64,000 nucleotides of DNA from Fen-455 sp050012675 (GTDB lineage Bacteria > Actinomycetota > Acidimicrobiia > Acidimicrobiales > Bog-793). Where the stretch lies: positions 1 through 64,000 of the forward strand of contig JBEKGS010000001.1 of assembly GCA_050012675.1 (NCBI GenBank). The letters run 5' to 3'. The first letter of the stretch is position 1. Each line of letters opens with the position of its first letter. Both the position numbers and the translations under genes were made by a program. Positions 43,028-51,957 of this stretch are shown here, in pieces. A model generated the notes under the pieces. That model did not search any database. It had not been told where the DNA came from and was given only the letters and a program-made list of their open reading frames with translations.

Positions 43028-43864
43028 GTGCCCGGTGTCAAGGTGGTGACTGACAACGTGAGTGACATCCCGAGCGACCTCCTCGCGGAATACGACATCG
43101 ACGTCGTGCCGCTCGAGGTCCGACTCGGCCCCGACGCAGAGGCGATCAGCGGGATGACCCCGGAGGAGTTCTGGCGCCGCGTACGCGCCACCGGAGCCAT
43201 GGCCGAAACGTCCGCGCCCGCGCCCGGCGCTTTCGCGCAAGCCTTTCGACGCGCCCGCAAAGACGGATTCGACGCCGTCTGCTGCGTGACGTTCTCCTCT
43301 GAGCTCTCCTCGACTTATCAGGCTGCGTGCCTCGGGGCGAAGGAAGTTGAACAAGACATCGCAGTACGAGTGATCGATTCGCGGTGGGGCACGATGGCCG
43401 AGGGCCTATTGGTGCTGAACGCAGCGGAGAAAGCCCGTGGGACACTCGAGCTCGACGTGCTCTGTGAGGCGGTGCTCGGGCAGATTGCGACCATTCAGGC
43501 CTTCGGGACCCTGGACACCCTCGAGTACCTTCGCCGAGGCGGCCGCATAGGCTCGGCTCGAGCCTTTTTCGGGTCGCTTCTTTCGGTCAAACCTGTCATC
43601 GCCATGCGGGACGGCGTGATCGAAGGCGAGTCTCGCCAACGCACGCGCTCGTCGTCTCTGCGTTACCTCGCGGACAAGGTGGCCGCCGCGCTCCCCATCG
43701 ACAGGCTCGCCGTCGTCCACGCCGACGCAGCAGACCTCGAGGCGTTCCTCGCCATGCTGGCGCCCGTGTTCCCGCCGGAGAAGACCATCAAGGCGTACAT
43801 CGGTCCGGTCATAGGCACGCATCTCGGGCCGGGCACGGTGGCGGTGTGCTTCCAGCGGCTGTGA
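43028..43864 (+). CDS. DegV-family fatty-acid-binding protein
   Basis: A 278-residue two-domain DegV protein. VVTDNVSDIPSDLLAEYDID (residues 6-25) and SGMTPEEFWRRV are the usual start; CVTFSSELSSTYQAA (about 86-100) contributes the lipid head-group site, and LEYLRRGGRIGSARAFFGS (about 163-181) the fatty-acid-binding core. In Gram-positive bacteria such proteins (FakB) present fatty acids to a kinase for phospholipid synthesis; no FakA kinase gene is in this window. GTG 43028 has AGGAGGAG close before it. Single gene. Confidence 0.92.
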   Translation: MPGVKVVTDNVSDIPSDLLAEYDIDVVPLEVRLGPDAEAISGMTPEEFWRRVRATGAMAETSAPAPGAFAQAFRRARKDGFDAVCCVTFSSELSSTYQAACLGAKEVEQDIAVRVIDSRWGTMAEGLLVLNAAEKARGTLELDVLCEAVLGQIATIQAFGTLDTLEYLRRGGRIGSARAFFGSLLSVKPVIAMRDGVIEGESRQRTRSSSLRYLADKVAAALPIDRLAVVHADAADLEAFLAMLAPVFPPEKTIKAYIGPVIGTHLGPGTVAVCFQRL

Positions 43865-44129
43865 GCCTTCGAGGACGCCCTAGCGCCTCGGCTGCGCCAG
43901 TGCAGCCGCCGACTGATTCGTCCCTGGGAATCGCGCTCTTGATGCGGGTAGGCTCGTGGCACGTCGTTACATCCGCAGTGCCCCCTTCGTCGAGTCGTGG
44001 ATCTGCCTTCTTTCGGACCGGGTGAGCAGGTGGCCGGTGCGGCCACCGTCGCAGCGCAGAGGGCAAGGCTCTGCGAGCCGTCCCGCTATCGGCCCGGTGC
44101 CGGACGGGCGGCTTCGGGGGCGTAGAGCG

Positions 44130-45689
44130 ATGGGGCTTCGGATCCGCCTCGTCGAGCCTCGTCCGGCCGGACACAACGTCTACGACCGCCTGTTGTTGCC
44201 TCGTCTCGGTCTCCCGCTCATGGGCAAGATGCTCACCGACGCGGGCCATTTCGTTCGCGCCTACTGCGAGACGCTCGGACCGATCGACTTGGATGATCTC
44301 CTTGCTGCCGACCTTGTCGGGATTTCCTCGACGACAGCCACGGCGCCCGCCGCCTACCGCCTCGCCGACCTCCTCGCTTCGGGTGGGGTACAGGTCGTTC
44401 TCGGTGGACCGCACGTGAGCTTTCGTGCCGAGGAGGCACTCGGGCACGCCCGCTATGTCGTGCGAGGTGAGGGCCAGCAGACGATCTGTGAGCTCGTCAC
44501 CTGTATCGAGGAGGGACGACCGCTCGAACAGGTGCGGGGGCTCTCATTCCGCAGCGACGCCGGCGAGCTCCACCACAACCCGGCCCGGCCACGTTGCACC
44601 CAGGAGGAGTTCGAAGGGCTGCCCATCCCCGATCTGAACCTCATAGAGGGCAGTCGCCGGATGAAATTGAAGCCGCTCATGACCCAGTGGGGTTGCCCAT
44701 TCGACTGCGAGTTCTGCTCGGTCGTGGCGATGTTCTCCCGCGCCGTGCGTCACCGGCGCACCGACCAGGTTCTCGCCGAGCTCGAGGGCCTTTGCGCCGA
44801 AAGGGTCTTCTTCTACGACGACAACTTCGTCGTCAACAAGGCGCGCACTGCAGAGCTTCTTCGTTCCATGACTGCCTCGGGCCTCACGCCTGTCTGGTCA
44901 GCTCAGGTCCGCGCCGATGCCGCAAGATGCTCGTTGTCGCGCCCGGACGTCGACCACGAGTTCCTCACCCTCATGCGCCAGGCCGGCTGCCAGATGGTGA
45001 TGATCGGCATCGAGGCGATCACCGACGAGGGCCTCGCGCAGATCGGAAAGCACCAGAGCGTCAAGGTCGTCGAGCAGGCTGTCGGCGCCTTCCACGAACA
45101 CGGCATAGCGGTTCACGGAATGTTCGTGGCCGGGCTCGACACCGATACGGCATCCAGTGCGCCGGCGACAGCCGATTTCGCCAGGCGACTCGACATCGAC
45201 ACCTTCCAGCTGATGGTCGAGACCCCGTCCCCAGGCACGAAGCTGTGGGACCGGATCACTTCCGAGGGCCGTCTGCTGAGTGACGACTGGTCCTTGTTCG
45301 ACGGGCACCACGTCGTCACCGCCCCGGCGCAGATGACCGCCCTCGAGCTCCAACTCGGCGTCCTCGAGGCCATGCGCCGCTTCTACTCCTGGCCGACCAT
45401 CCTCGCCTCGGGGGTGGCGAGAGTCGTCAGTCACCTTCCCGACCTCACCTCGGCGGCACGTCCGGCCTTTCTCCGCCGGCTCCCGACACTCGCGCGCTTG
45501 GCTTGGGCACGGCGCTGGGAGGACATCGCCCCGCTGCTCGAAGCCGGTCTGCCATCTCAGGTCCGGGCACGTGTCGGCTCGGCACTCTGGCTGCCGGCCG
45601 TCCGCTTCTACGCCCGCCGCCAGCTAACCGCCTGGGCGGAGCAGGACGCCTCACGCGCGCACCTCGCTTTCCTCGCCTCGCTTGCTTGA
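44130..45689 (+). CDS. B12-binding radical SAM protein
   Basis: A 519-residue enzyme: an N-terminal cobalamin-binding Rossmann domain (about 1-135; the loops around GKMLTDAGHFVRAY and VVLGGPHVSFRAEE are typical), then a radical SAM TIM barrel whose 4Fe-4S cluster ligands are C189, C193 and C196 (CPFDCEFC). GIEAITDEGLAQIGK and GMFVAGLDTDT are further barrel motifs. The C-terminal 120 residues are a helical extension of unknown role. Such proteins methylate or rearrange natural products, lipids or tetrapyrroles; the substrate is not evident. ATG 44130 is the family start; the ribosome site is weak. Confidence 0.88.
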   Translation: MGLRIRLVEPRPAGHNVYDRLLLPRLGLPLMGKMLTDAGHFVRAYCETLGPIDLDDLLAADLVGISSTTATAPAAYRLADLLASGGVQVVLGGPHVSFRAEEALGHARYVVRGEGQQTICELVTCIEEGRPLEQVRGLSFRSDAGELHHNPARPRCTQEEFEGLPIPDLNLIEGSRRMKLKPLMTQWGCPFDCEFCSVVAMFSRAVRHRRTDQVLAELEGLCAERVFFYDDNFVVNKARTAELLRSMTASGLTPVWSAQVRADAARCSLSRPDVDHEFLTLMRQAGCQMVMIGIEAITDEGLAQIGKHQSVKVVEQAVGAFHEHGIAVHGMFVAGLDTDTASSAPATADFARRLDIDTFQLMVETPSPGTKLWDRITSEGRLLSDDWSLFDGHHVVTAPAQMTALELQLGVLEAMRRFYSWPTILASGVARVVSHLPDLTSAARPAFLRRLPTLARLAWARRWEDIAPLLEAGLPSQVRARVGSALWLPAVRFYARRQLTAWAEQDASRAHLAFLASLA

Positions 45690-45709
45690 GAATTAGGCCC
45701 AAGACCTGT

Positions 45710-45728
45710 CCGCCAGACTGGCAGGCGG
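45710..45728. terminator. Hairpin between convergent radical SAM and macro-domain genes
   Basis: CCGCC and GGCGG flank a nested GCCAG-A-CTGGC stem 20 bp after the radical SAM stop. No T-run follows, so termination here is only suggested. Confidence 0.3.
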
Positions 45729-45753
45729 CTGCCCGAGAACCTCTATTTGAACC

Positions 45754-46248
45754 TCAATCGCCAAGCGCGGCTTGGTAGCTCCGCAATACCTCGAGGTCAA
45801 TGGCCACGAGCAGTATCTGTTGCACCGTGGTCTCGAGGGAACGCAGCGTATCCACGGCTATCCGGGCGGCTTTTTCCACCGGGAAGCCGAACGCTCCGGT
45901 GGAGATGGCCGGGAACGCGATCGAGGTGATTCCCAGTTGCTCTCCAACCTCGATTGCCCGCCTATAGCAGGACGCCAGCACAGCGGCCTCCCCGTGCCCG
46001 CCTCCCTGCCAGACCGGCCCGACAGTGTGAATGATGAAGCTGGCAGGAAGGTGGAACCCCAGCGTTGCCTTGGCGTCGCCCGGGTCGCAACCGCCGAGTA
46101 CCGCACAGGCCGCGGAGAGCACGGCCGCCCCTGCGGCGCGATGGATGGCGCCGTCGACGCCTCCGCCGGCCACGAGCGCGCGGTTCGCGGCGTTGACGAC
46201 TGCGTCGACCTGGAGGGTGGTGATGTCAGCCTGCACCGCTCGGATCAT
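45754..46248 (-). CDS. Macro domain protein (ADP-ribose-binding / O-acetyl-ADP-ribose deacetylase type)
   Basis: A 164-residue single macro domain. RAVQADITTLQVDAVVNAAN, GGGVDGAIHRAAG (the catalytic-loop Asp and Gly run) and ISTGAFGFPVEKAA (phosphate loop) are all present, which is the MacroD/YmdB pattern able to remove ADP-ribose or hydrolyse O-acetyl-ADP-ribose. The ATG at 46248 gives the standard N-terminus (MIRAVQ); GTG 46260 is also possible because GGGGGGAG precedes it. It is divergent from the ADP-ribosylglycohydrolase fusion gene, so the locus appears devoted to ADP-ribose metabolism. Confidence 0.92.
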   Translation of the reverse strand: MIRAVQADITTLQVDAVVNAANRALVAGGGVDGAIHRAAGAAVLSAACAVLGGCDPGDAKATLGFHLPASFIIHTVGPVWQGGGHGEAAVLASCYRRAIEVGEQLGITSIAFPAISTGAFGFPVEKAARIAVDTLRSLETTVQQILLVAIDLEVLRSYQAALGD

Positions 46249-46535
46249 CGGTGGTGTCACGGCTCCCCCCAAAGCTTTGACCCCGACATCTGAAGGACAC
46301 ACGATGTCGGAGTGTTCTTGTCGACTGTGGACGATAGTTCACATCGAGGGCGAGATACACCCTTCTCTCGAGCGATCGGCGATCGGGACCCGGGCGATCC
46401 GTTCGGACCGACGACCGCCAGAGGCCATCTCGGGACAAGGCGCCGATTTGCCTTGTCGAAAGCGGGACTTCGACTCCCTATCCTAAGGGGGCAGCCTCAC
46501 GGCGGGCTCGACAGATGTGACCTTGAGGAGGGTCC

Positions 46536-47975
46536 ATGACCATCGACAGTCACGTGACCCATCTGCAGCTGGACCGGGCTGCCGGCGTTCTGCTGGGCTC
46601 CGCGGCCGGGGACGCTCTCGGAGCAGGATACGAATTCATTTCGGTCGGCCCGGCCGACCCCGCCATGGTCGGCGGCGGCTATCTGGACTGGGAGCCTGGC
46701 GAGTGGACCGACGACACCCAGATGGCCATCTGCATCGCCGAAGAGGCTGCCACGGGATTCCTTGACGCCTCGGCCGTCGCCTGCCGTTTCCTGGACTGGT
46801 TCAACCACGGGCCCCGTGACGTAGGCAACCAGACCGCGGCGGTGCTGTCGGCGAGCCCTTCGCCCGGGGATCTGCCTGCGCGGGCAGCCGAGTACCTCTC
46901 GTCTCATCCGGACAAGGCCGCGGGCAACGGCAGCCTCATGCGCACCGGGCCGGTCGCACTCGCGGCGATCGGAGACGATGTGAAGCTCGCAAGACTCGCC
47001 AGGAGCGTGTCCGAGCTCACCCACGCCGATCCTTTGACCGGCGACGCCTGCGTCCTTTGGTGCGTGGGCATCGACCGGGCGGTCCGTCAAGGTCGCCTGG
47101 ACGGAGTGCGGGACGGCCTGGCCCTACTGCCCGAGGTCAGGCGACAATTCTGGGCCGACACGATCGAGGAGGCGACCGAGAAGCGGCCCTCGTCGTTCAA
47201 TCCCAACGGCTATGTCGTCAGCGCGTTCCAAGCGGCATTGGCGTCGGTCCTGCAGACTCCGGTCCCGGCCACCCAACCATGCCGGCACCTCCAAGAGGCC
47301 CTGAGGACCGCGGTCGGTGTCGGGTACGACACCGACACCGTCGCCGCCATCGCCGGCTCGCTGCTCGGTGCGCGTTGGGGCGCGACCGCCGTCCCGGCGC
47401 GCTGGCAGGCCGTGCTGCACGGTTGGCCTTCCTACCGGTCTGGGGATCTCGTGAGGCTTGCAGTCCTCGCCGTGTCCGAAGGAAGGGACAATCCGACCAC
47501 GCGGTGGCCGTCGGCGGACGACCTCAGCGGCTATTACGACGCCAGGTTCCCCGCCGAGGCGATCCACGAGACGCTGGAAGACGACGACGGCGTCATCGTC
47601 GCGAACTGGAGCGGCGCCGCCGAGGTCGAAGCGGATGTCGCCGTGTCGCTCTGCCGCGTCGGCCGGGGACAGATCCACGCGCCCGAGAGCGTCGAGGTCC
47701 GCCTTCTGGACGAGGATGCGCCTGAGGCCAATCCGAACCTCGAGTTCCTGTTCACGGACCTCGTGGAAGCGATCACTGCCTGGAGGGACGAGGGCAAGAA
47801 GGTTCTCGTCCACTGCGTGCAGGCCGAGCGGCGCACACCGGCGGTTGCCGCCGCCTACCTGGCGAACCGTCTCGGTATCCCGGGCGAAGAGGCCTTTGAG
47901 CGCGTCCGCAAGGTCCTGCTCGGCGCCCGCGTGAACCCGGCGTTCCGTTCGGCCCTGGAGCGGCTCTGGCCGTAG
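46536..47975 (+). CDS. ADP-ribosylglycohydrolase fused to a cysteine-phosphatase domain
   Basis: A 479-residue two-domain protein. Residues 10-310 are an ADP-ribosylglycohydrolase (ARH/DraG type): GSAAGDALGAGYEF, the Mg-binding WTDDTQMAI near 57, NGSLMRTGPVAL, and the second metal site in GYDTDTVAAIAGSLLGA. Residues 340-479 form a dual-specificity-phosphatase-like domain with HCVQAERR (HCx5R: C427 and R433) near the C-terminus, followed by a helix typical of the fold. The hydrolase removes ADP-ribose from proteins or small molecules; the second domain may dephosphorylate the released product. ATG 46536 follows GGAGG. It is divergent from a macro domain gene. Confidence 0.9.
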   Translation: MTIDSHVTHLQLDRAAGVLLGSAAGDALGAGYEFISVGPADPAMVGGGYLDWEPGEWTDDTQMAICIAEEAATGFLDASAVACRFLDWFNHGPRDVGNQTAAVLSASPSPGDLPARAAEYLSSHPDKAAGNGSLMRTGPVALAAIGDDVKLARLARSVSELTHADPLTGDACVLWCVGIDRAVRQGRLDGVRDGLALLPEVRRQFWADTIEEATEKRPSSFNPNGYVVSAFQAALASVLQTPVPATQPCRHLQEALRTAVGVGYDTDTVAAIAGSLLGARWGATAVPARWQAVLHGWPSYRSGDLVRLAVLAVSEGRDNPTTRWPSADDLSGYYDARFPAEAIHETLEDDDGVIVANWSGAAEVEADVAVSLCRVGRGQIHAPESVEVRLLDEDAPEANPNLEFLFTDLVEAITAWRDEGKKVLVHCVQAERRTPAVAAAYLANRLGIPGEEAFERVRKVLLGARVNPAFRSALERLWP

Positions 47976-48027
47976 CGGCCGAGAACAGCCCGCCAGGTCG
48001 ATCCAGTGGTCTGAGTATTAGCCTTTG

Positions 48028-48822
48028 GTGGTGCGCGTCGGCGACATCGAGCTGGTCCCGCTCAATGACGGCGTTTGCAAGATGTCCCAGGAGTTCTACG
48101 TAGGGCTGGACTTCGCAGTCCACGAGGAACTGCTCGCCGACGACGGCCGCGTGCACATACCGATCGGTTGCTTCCTGCTGCGGGGTGGTGCCAAGACTGT
48201 CCTCGTCGATGCTGGCCTCGGAGACGTCGACCTTGGCTGGGCGCAGGGCGGGGACCTGCCCCGGGCGCTCCGGGCAGCAGGTGTCTCGCCGGAGGCGGTC
48301 GACGTCGTTGTGTGCAGCCATCTCCACATCGATCACATCGGCTGGCTTGCCGTGGACGATGTCCCGTACTTCCCCAACGCCGTCGTGCGTTACGGTGCAG
48401 CCGACTGGCAGCGGTTCGTCGCCGATGCGGATGCCGCCGACCGCAGCCGCCGGATCATGGAGGTCCTGGGCGATGCGGGGCGGCTCGATCCTCTCGAGGG
48501 GGACATGCTGCCCATCGCGCCCGGCCTGACGGCGCGCCACACGCCCGGGCATACGCTCGGCCACTACGGCCTCGTCGTCTCCTCGGGCGAGGATCGCGCC
48601 GTAGTGCTCGGCGATGCCGTCGAGTGCCCGCTGCAGCTTGAGGAGCCGGACTTTCACACCTTGTCGGACGTGGACCCGGCCCTCGGGGCGCGGACGCGCG
48701 ACGCCTTGTGGCGCGAGCTCGAAGGCACGAACGTCTCGGTGATCGGCGCTCACTTCCCGGGACTCCAGTTCGGTCGTGTGCTTGCGGGTAGGGGGAGGCG
48801 CTTCTTCTCGCCTCTGGCGTGA
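48028..48822 (+). CDS. MBL-fold metallo-hydrolase
   Basis: A 264-residue metallo-beta-lactamase-fold hydrolase with HLHIDHIGW (HxHxDH, about 96-101), the third His in HTPGHTLGHYG (about 173) and the Asp in VVLGDAVEC. These bind two metal ions, usually zinc. The exact reaction is unknown; similar actinobacterial proteins resemble lactonases. GTG 48028 is preferred over the TTG three bases earlier; TATTAG ends six bases before it and there is no Shine-Dalgarno, which suggests a leaderless message. Single gene. Confidence 0.9.
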   Translation: MVRVGDIELVPLNDGVCKMSQEFYVGLDFAVHEELLADDGRVHIPIGCFLLRGGAKTVLVDAGLGDVDLGWAQGGDLPRALRAAGVSPEAVDVVVCSHLHIDHIGWLAVDDVPYFPNAVVRYGAADWQRFVADADAADRSRRIMEVLGDAGRLDPLEGDMLPIAPGLTARHTPGHTLGHYGLVVSSGEDRAVVLGDAVECPLQLEEPDFHTLSDVDPALGARTRDALWRELEGTNVSVIGAHFPGLQFGRVLAGRGRRFFSPLA

Positions 48823-48879
48823 GCTCGCTGGCTGGGGCGGAGTCCGTCCGTCCTTCCGGCCCCCTGGGCTTGGGTGCTG

Positions 48880-49207
48880 TCTTCTTCGGGGCGGACAAGT
48901 CGGTGCCGGCGGCCGCCGGCGACGTCCATCTTCTGTCCGCGCGACGTCGTACTCGAAGGCGTCGAGGAGTTGGAACAGCTCGTCGTTGTCCGCTCACGGC
49001 CCCGCTGGCGGCCTACGCGGGCAGCGACCAGTACGCCATGGACCCGCGACCGTTGAGCGCGGCGCGAGCCGCCGTGGGCGTGACGCGGTAGTGGTCAGCG
49101 GCGGTCACGGTGCTCACGACCGGCGGGGCCGGTAGCCCTGCCATGATCCTGCGGGCGACACAGTCGGCGCGGGGATTGCCTGCCGGCTGGATCAGCTCAG
49201 CGAGCAT
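48880..49207 (-). pseudogene. C-terminal remnant of a Fic/DOC-family protein
   Basis: Two minus-strand frames hold the end of a Fic protein: first (49207-49040) a winged-helix piece, GLPAPPVVSTVTAADHYRV, then RVTPTAARAALNG; second (about 48990-48900) NDELFQLLDAFEYDVAR. Actinobacterial Fic proteins end with just such a small HTH and a LLDAFE helix. The FIC motif HPFx[D/E]GN itself is missing, and a frame change separates the parts. The 466-bp region 48823-49288 contains no other gene. Confidence 0.5.
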
Positions 49208-49288
49208 GGCTTTGTCTCGAAACCGAAGCCGCGACGCTTAAGACTCACTCCCGTTTTCTTCTGGTGGCACGCTCTCGTTTCACCGTTG

Positions 49289-49807
49289 CTAGCAAAGCGG
49301 AGGCTTTGAATCTGTCCGTGGCCAAGGGCCGCCTGCCGGAGCAGCGACCGTGAGGGGCAGGTGGTGAACCGGGAAGTTGACGGAGCGAGCGATGAAGCAC
49401 AGTTTCTCGGCGTCGTCGTGCAGGGCTGTGGCGCGCTCGCGCATGGCAGCCTCGGCGACGGTGACCTCCGGGCGGAGCGTCACCTCCACGAACTCGCCGC
49501 TGCCGTCAGGGTTCTCGGTCATGGTGCCCGTCGGAGTGTCGCGGTAGGCGGTCACGATGACGCCTGCGCTGGCGGCAAGATGCAGGTACGAGAGCATGTG
49601 GCACTGAGACAGGGCTGCAACGAGCAATTCCTCGGGGTTCCAGCGCTGGGGATCGCCACGGAAGGCGGGGTCGGAGGACCCGTCGATCATCGGCTTGCCG
49701 GGCGCGCTGAGCTCGTGGTCGCGGCCGTACGACCGGTAGCTGCTGGTGCCAGAACCCGTGTTGCCGGTCCACCGCAGCGAGACCTCGTAGGAGTGAGTCC
49801 TGCTCAT
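49289..49807 (-). CDS. OsmC-family peroxide reductase-like protein
   Basis: A 172-residue OsmC-like protein. DPQRWNPEELLVAALSQCHM (about 52-71, the helix with the peroxidatic Cys) and the second Cys in EKLCFIARSVNFPV (about 134-147) are both present, so a Cys-based peroxidase of organic hydroperoxides is likely. The start at ATG 49807 begins MSRTHSYEVSLRW, as in the family. Single gene; it could help in oxidative stress. Confidence 0.9.
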   Translation of the reverse strand: MSRTHSYEVSLRWTGNTGSGTSSYRSYGRDHELSAPGKPMIDGSSDPAFRGDPQRWNPEELLVAALSQCHMLSYLHLAASAGVIVTAYRDTPTGTMTENPDGSGEFVEVTLRPEVTVAEAAMRERATALHDDAEKLCFIARSVNFPVHHLPLTVAAPAGGPWPRTDSKPPLC

Positions 49808-49870
49808 GGCAACAAAGCGTAGGGACTATGCCATTCGCAGCCTGCCTTTGCCCCGACGGTCGCGACGGGG

Positions 49871-50629
49871 CTAAGGGGAAAGCCGGGACCGGATCTGCTC
49901 GACTGCTGCGCGCCTTGAGGTCTCGTCGGCTTGCAGCTGCTCGACGACGGCCCGTAAGGCCGCCACCTCGGCCCGAAGCACCGTGACCTCGTCCACCAGG
50001 GCCCGCAGTTCGCTCTTTGTGGGCTCCGGGGGTTCATCCTCAGCAGCCGGTCCTTGCCCGTCCACCGTCCTGGTCCGAAGCTCCGGGGCAGCGACGGCGT
50101 ACTCCTCGCCACTTTCGCCGCCGCGACTGTCTGTCGGTGCTTGCGGGGTGAGCAGCTGTATCCAGCGTTCTTCCTTCTGCCCCGGGCGACGCGCCAGTCG
50201 CCGCACGAGCGGCTCGGGACGACCGGCCATGCGTTCCAGTTCCGCGTTCGCGGCTATGCCCCCGAGTCGTGCCATTCGCTCTGTCCGCGCCCGCAGCTCG
50301 GCGGCCGTCTGGGGCCCGCGCAGCAGCAGGACGGCCATGATGCCCAGCGCTTCCTGGTCGATTCCCAGGTACTCGTCGAGCACCTGGCGATACCGGGTCG
50401 CCGACCCGCCGCGGGAGGGATAGATGAAGCGAACGAGCCCGAGGTCCTTCAGCGACGAGAGTGCCCGCTGGGCCGTGCCGTCGTCGTAACGGACCACCGG
50501 GTCGCGGTTGGAGGTCTGGTTGCAGGCCGCCACCACCGCGTTGAGGCTGAGCGGGTACTGCTGCGGCGTCGTGAGCTGCTTTTCGATGAGGCAGCCGATC
50601 ACGCGTCCCTGCTCGAGGCTCAGGCGCAT
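49871..50629 (-). CDS. DUF480 / YceH-family protein
   Basis: A 252-residue protein of the YceH (UPF0502) family. QGRVIGCLIEKQLTTPQQYP and SLNAVVAACNQTSNRDPVV (about 8-45) are the family start, and RGPQTAAELRARTERM (about 104-119) the second winged-helix part. The two winged helices suggest nucleic-acid or protein binding, but no function is agreed. From about residue 195 a coiled coil (LVDEVTVLRAEVAALRAVVE) follows. It is separated from the EamA gene upstream by 49 bp on the same strand. Confidence 0.9.
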   Translation of the reverse strand: MRLSLEQGRVIGCLIEKQLTTPQQYPLSLNAVVAACNQTSNRDPVVRYDDGTAQRALSSLKDLGLVRFIYPSRGGSATRYRQVLDEYLGIDQEALGIMAVLLLRGPQTAAELRARTERMARLGGIAANAELERMAGRPEPLVRRLARRPGQKEERWIQLLTPQAPTDSRGGESGEEYAVAAPELRTRTVDGQGPAAEDEPPEPTKSELRALVDEVTVLRAEVAALRAVVEQLQADETSRRAAVEQIRSRLSP

Positions 50630-50678
50630 GAGCGGCAGTCTAGGTCCCTCGGATTGGCCGACTCGGGGTCGAAGTGTC

Positions 50679-51593
50679 TCAACCTCGCAGAGCGCTGAGC
50701 GTCACGACACCCGCGACCACCGTGGCGACGCCGAAAACTTGGTGCCGCCGGAGCCGCTCTCCGAAGAGGAAGAACGCCGCCACAGTTGTGATGGCGGCAC
50801 TCTGGGATGCGAGCACGGCCGCGACCGCGAGCGCGTGACGCGCCCCGAAGGTGTAACTCACGAGCCCAACGACCTCAGCGACCCCGGCGCTCAACACGAG
50901 CGGGAAAGTCCGCCGGCTGATCCGTAGCTTGCGACGCACCAGCAGGGGGGAGGTTATGAGAAGCGTGCCGAACAGCCGGGCGGGCACCAAGGCCCAGATG
51001 ATCGGTGCCTGCGTCCCGGCCCGCCCGGTGGCATAGAGCGTGATGCCGAAGAACAGGGCCACAGGTATAACGAGGAGCGCCGAACGAGTGCGAGATCCGT
51101 CCAGGCGTTTCATCACCCGTACCGGGCTCGATCGGGGGCCCTGTTGCACCTGCGATGCGGCCGAGGCGTCCCCGGGCGGGTCGAGGTGAAGGGCGGCAAG
51201 CACGACACCGACGGTGATCACGACCAACAGAACGACGGTGGCCCGAGCGAGCGGCGCCCCGAACACCGACGACAGTACAGCTGCCACCAGCCCCTCGGTC
51301 GAGGCGACAGCGGCCACGATGCCGACGGCCACCCGGCGGAATGCCACGTACTCGATGTGAAGGCCGATTACATTGCTGAGCCCGGCAACGCAAAGCAGGG
51401 CCACCGTGTCTCCAGAGAGGCGGCTCGGGTGCCCCATCAGCGCGATCGGGACGACCAGCACACCGAGGCCGAGTGCCATCACCCATGCGAGCGTGGAAGC
51501 GGCGCCGGTCTCCCGGCTCGAGCTCGAGGCGCATAGTGCTGCGATGGCGAAGCAGAGCGCCCCGCCGAGTCCGCCGCCCACCGCGATCAGCAC
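50679..51593 (-). CDS. EamA-family (drug/metabolite) transporter
   Basis: A 304-residue protein with about ten helices in two repeats (4-135 and 165-300); the second ends with VLASQSAAITTVAAFFLFGE, the EamA hallmark. GTG 51593 is chosen because AGGAGGAG precedes it by seven bases, which removes 66 residues of a longer frame. Between the repeats lies an Ala/Ser/Asp-rich linker (about 138-165). Probably exports a metabolite; no substrate can be named. Confidence 0.85.
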   Translation of the reverse strand: MLIAVGGGLGGALCFAIAALCASSSSRETGAASTLAWVMALGLGVLVVPIALMGHPSRLSGDTVALLCVAGLSNVIGLHIEYVAFRRVAVGIVAAVASTEGLVAAVLSSVFGAPLARATVVLLVVITVGVVLAALHLDPPGDASAASQVQQGPRSSPVRVMKRLDGSRTRSALLVIPVALFFGITLYATGRAGTQAPIIWALVPARLFGTLLITSPLLVRRKLRISRRTFPLVLSAGVAEVVGLVSYTFGARHALAVAAVLASQSAAITTVAAFFLFGERLRRHQVFGVATVVAGVVTLSALRG

Positions 51594-51957
51594 GACGCGA
51601 CTCCTCCTCTGAAGGCCGTAAGCGGGTGCGCGGGCGAATCGTACCGGTCGTGTGCCGGTTCCCAGAAATCCGTGCAGATGACCGGCTCGCGCGGGTCGTG
51701 CCACACCGGAACCGAGACCTGGCCCGTGACCGACGTGCATCGAGCGACCGCCAGCGGGACTTTCGGGGTCCGCAGTCGAGATGGACGCCATGGTCGCGCT
51801 CTAGGGTTGGGTTCCGAAAGCCCGGGCGGCTCGGCGGCTCGTTTTGTTTCTCCTGCGACTGCCGGAACTAGACAAGTGGGGCGGTGGGCAAACTCGAGAC
51901 GGAGGTTTCTGGCATGCGAAAGACTGAGAGTGAGACGCCACGTGATTGGGCTCGACC
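51594..51957. other. Divergent intergenic region
   Basis: The 364 bases between the divergent EamA and MocA genes carry no supported coding sequence. I see no clear palindrome; a TAGGGT hexamer near 51804 may be part of a promoter for the rightward pair. Confidence 0.35.
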
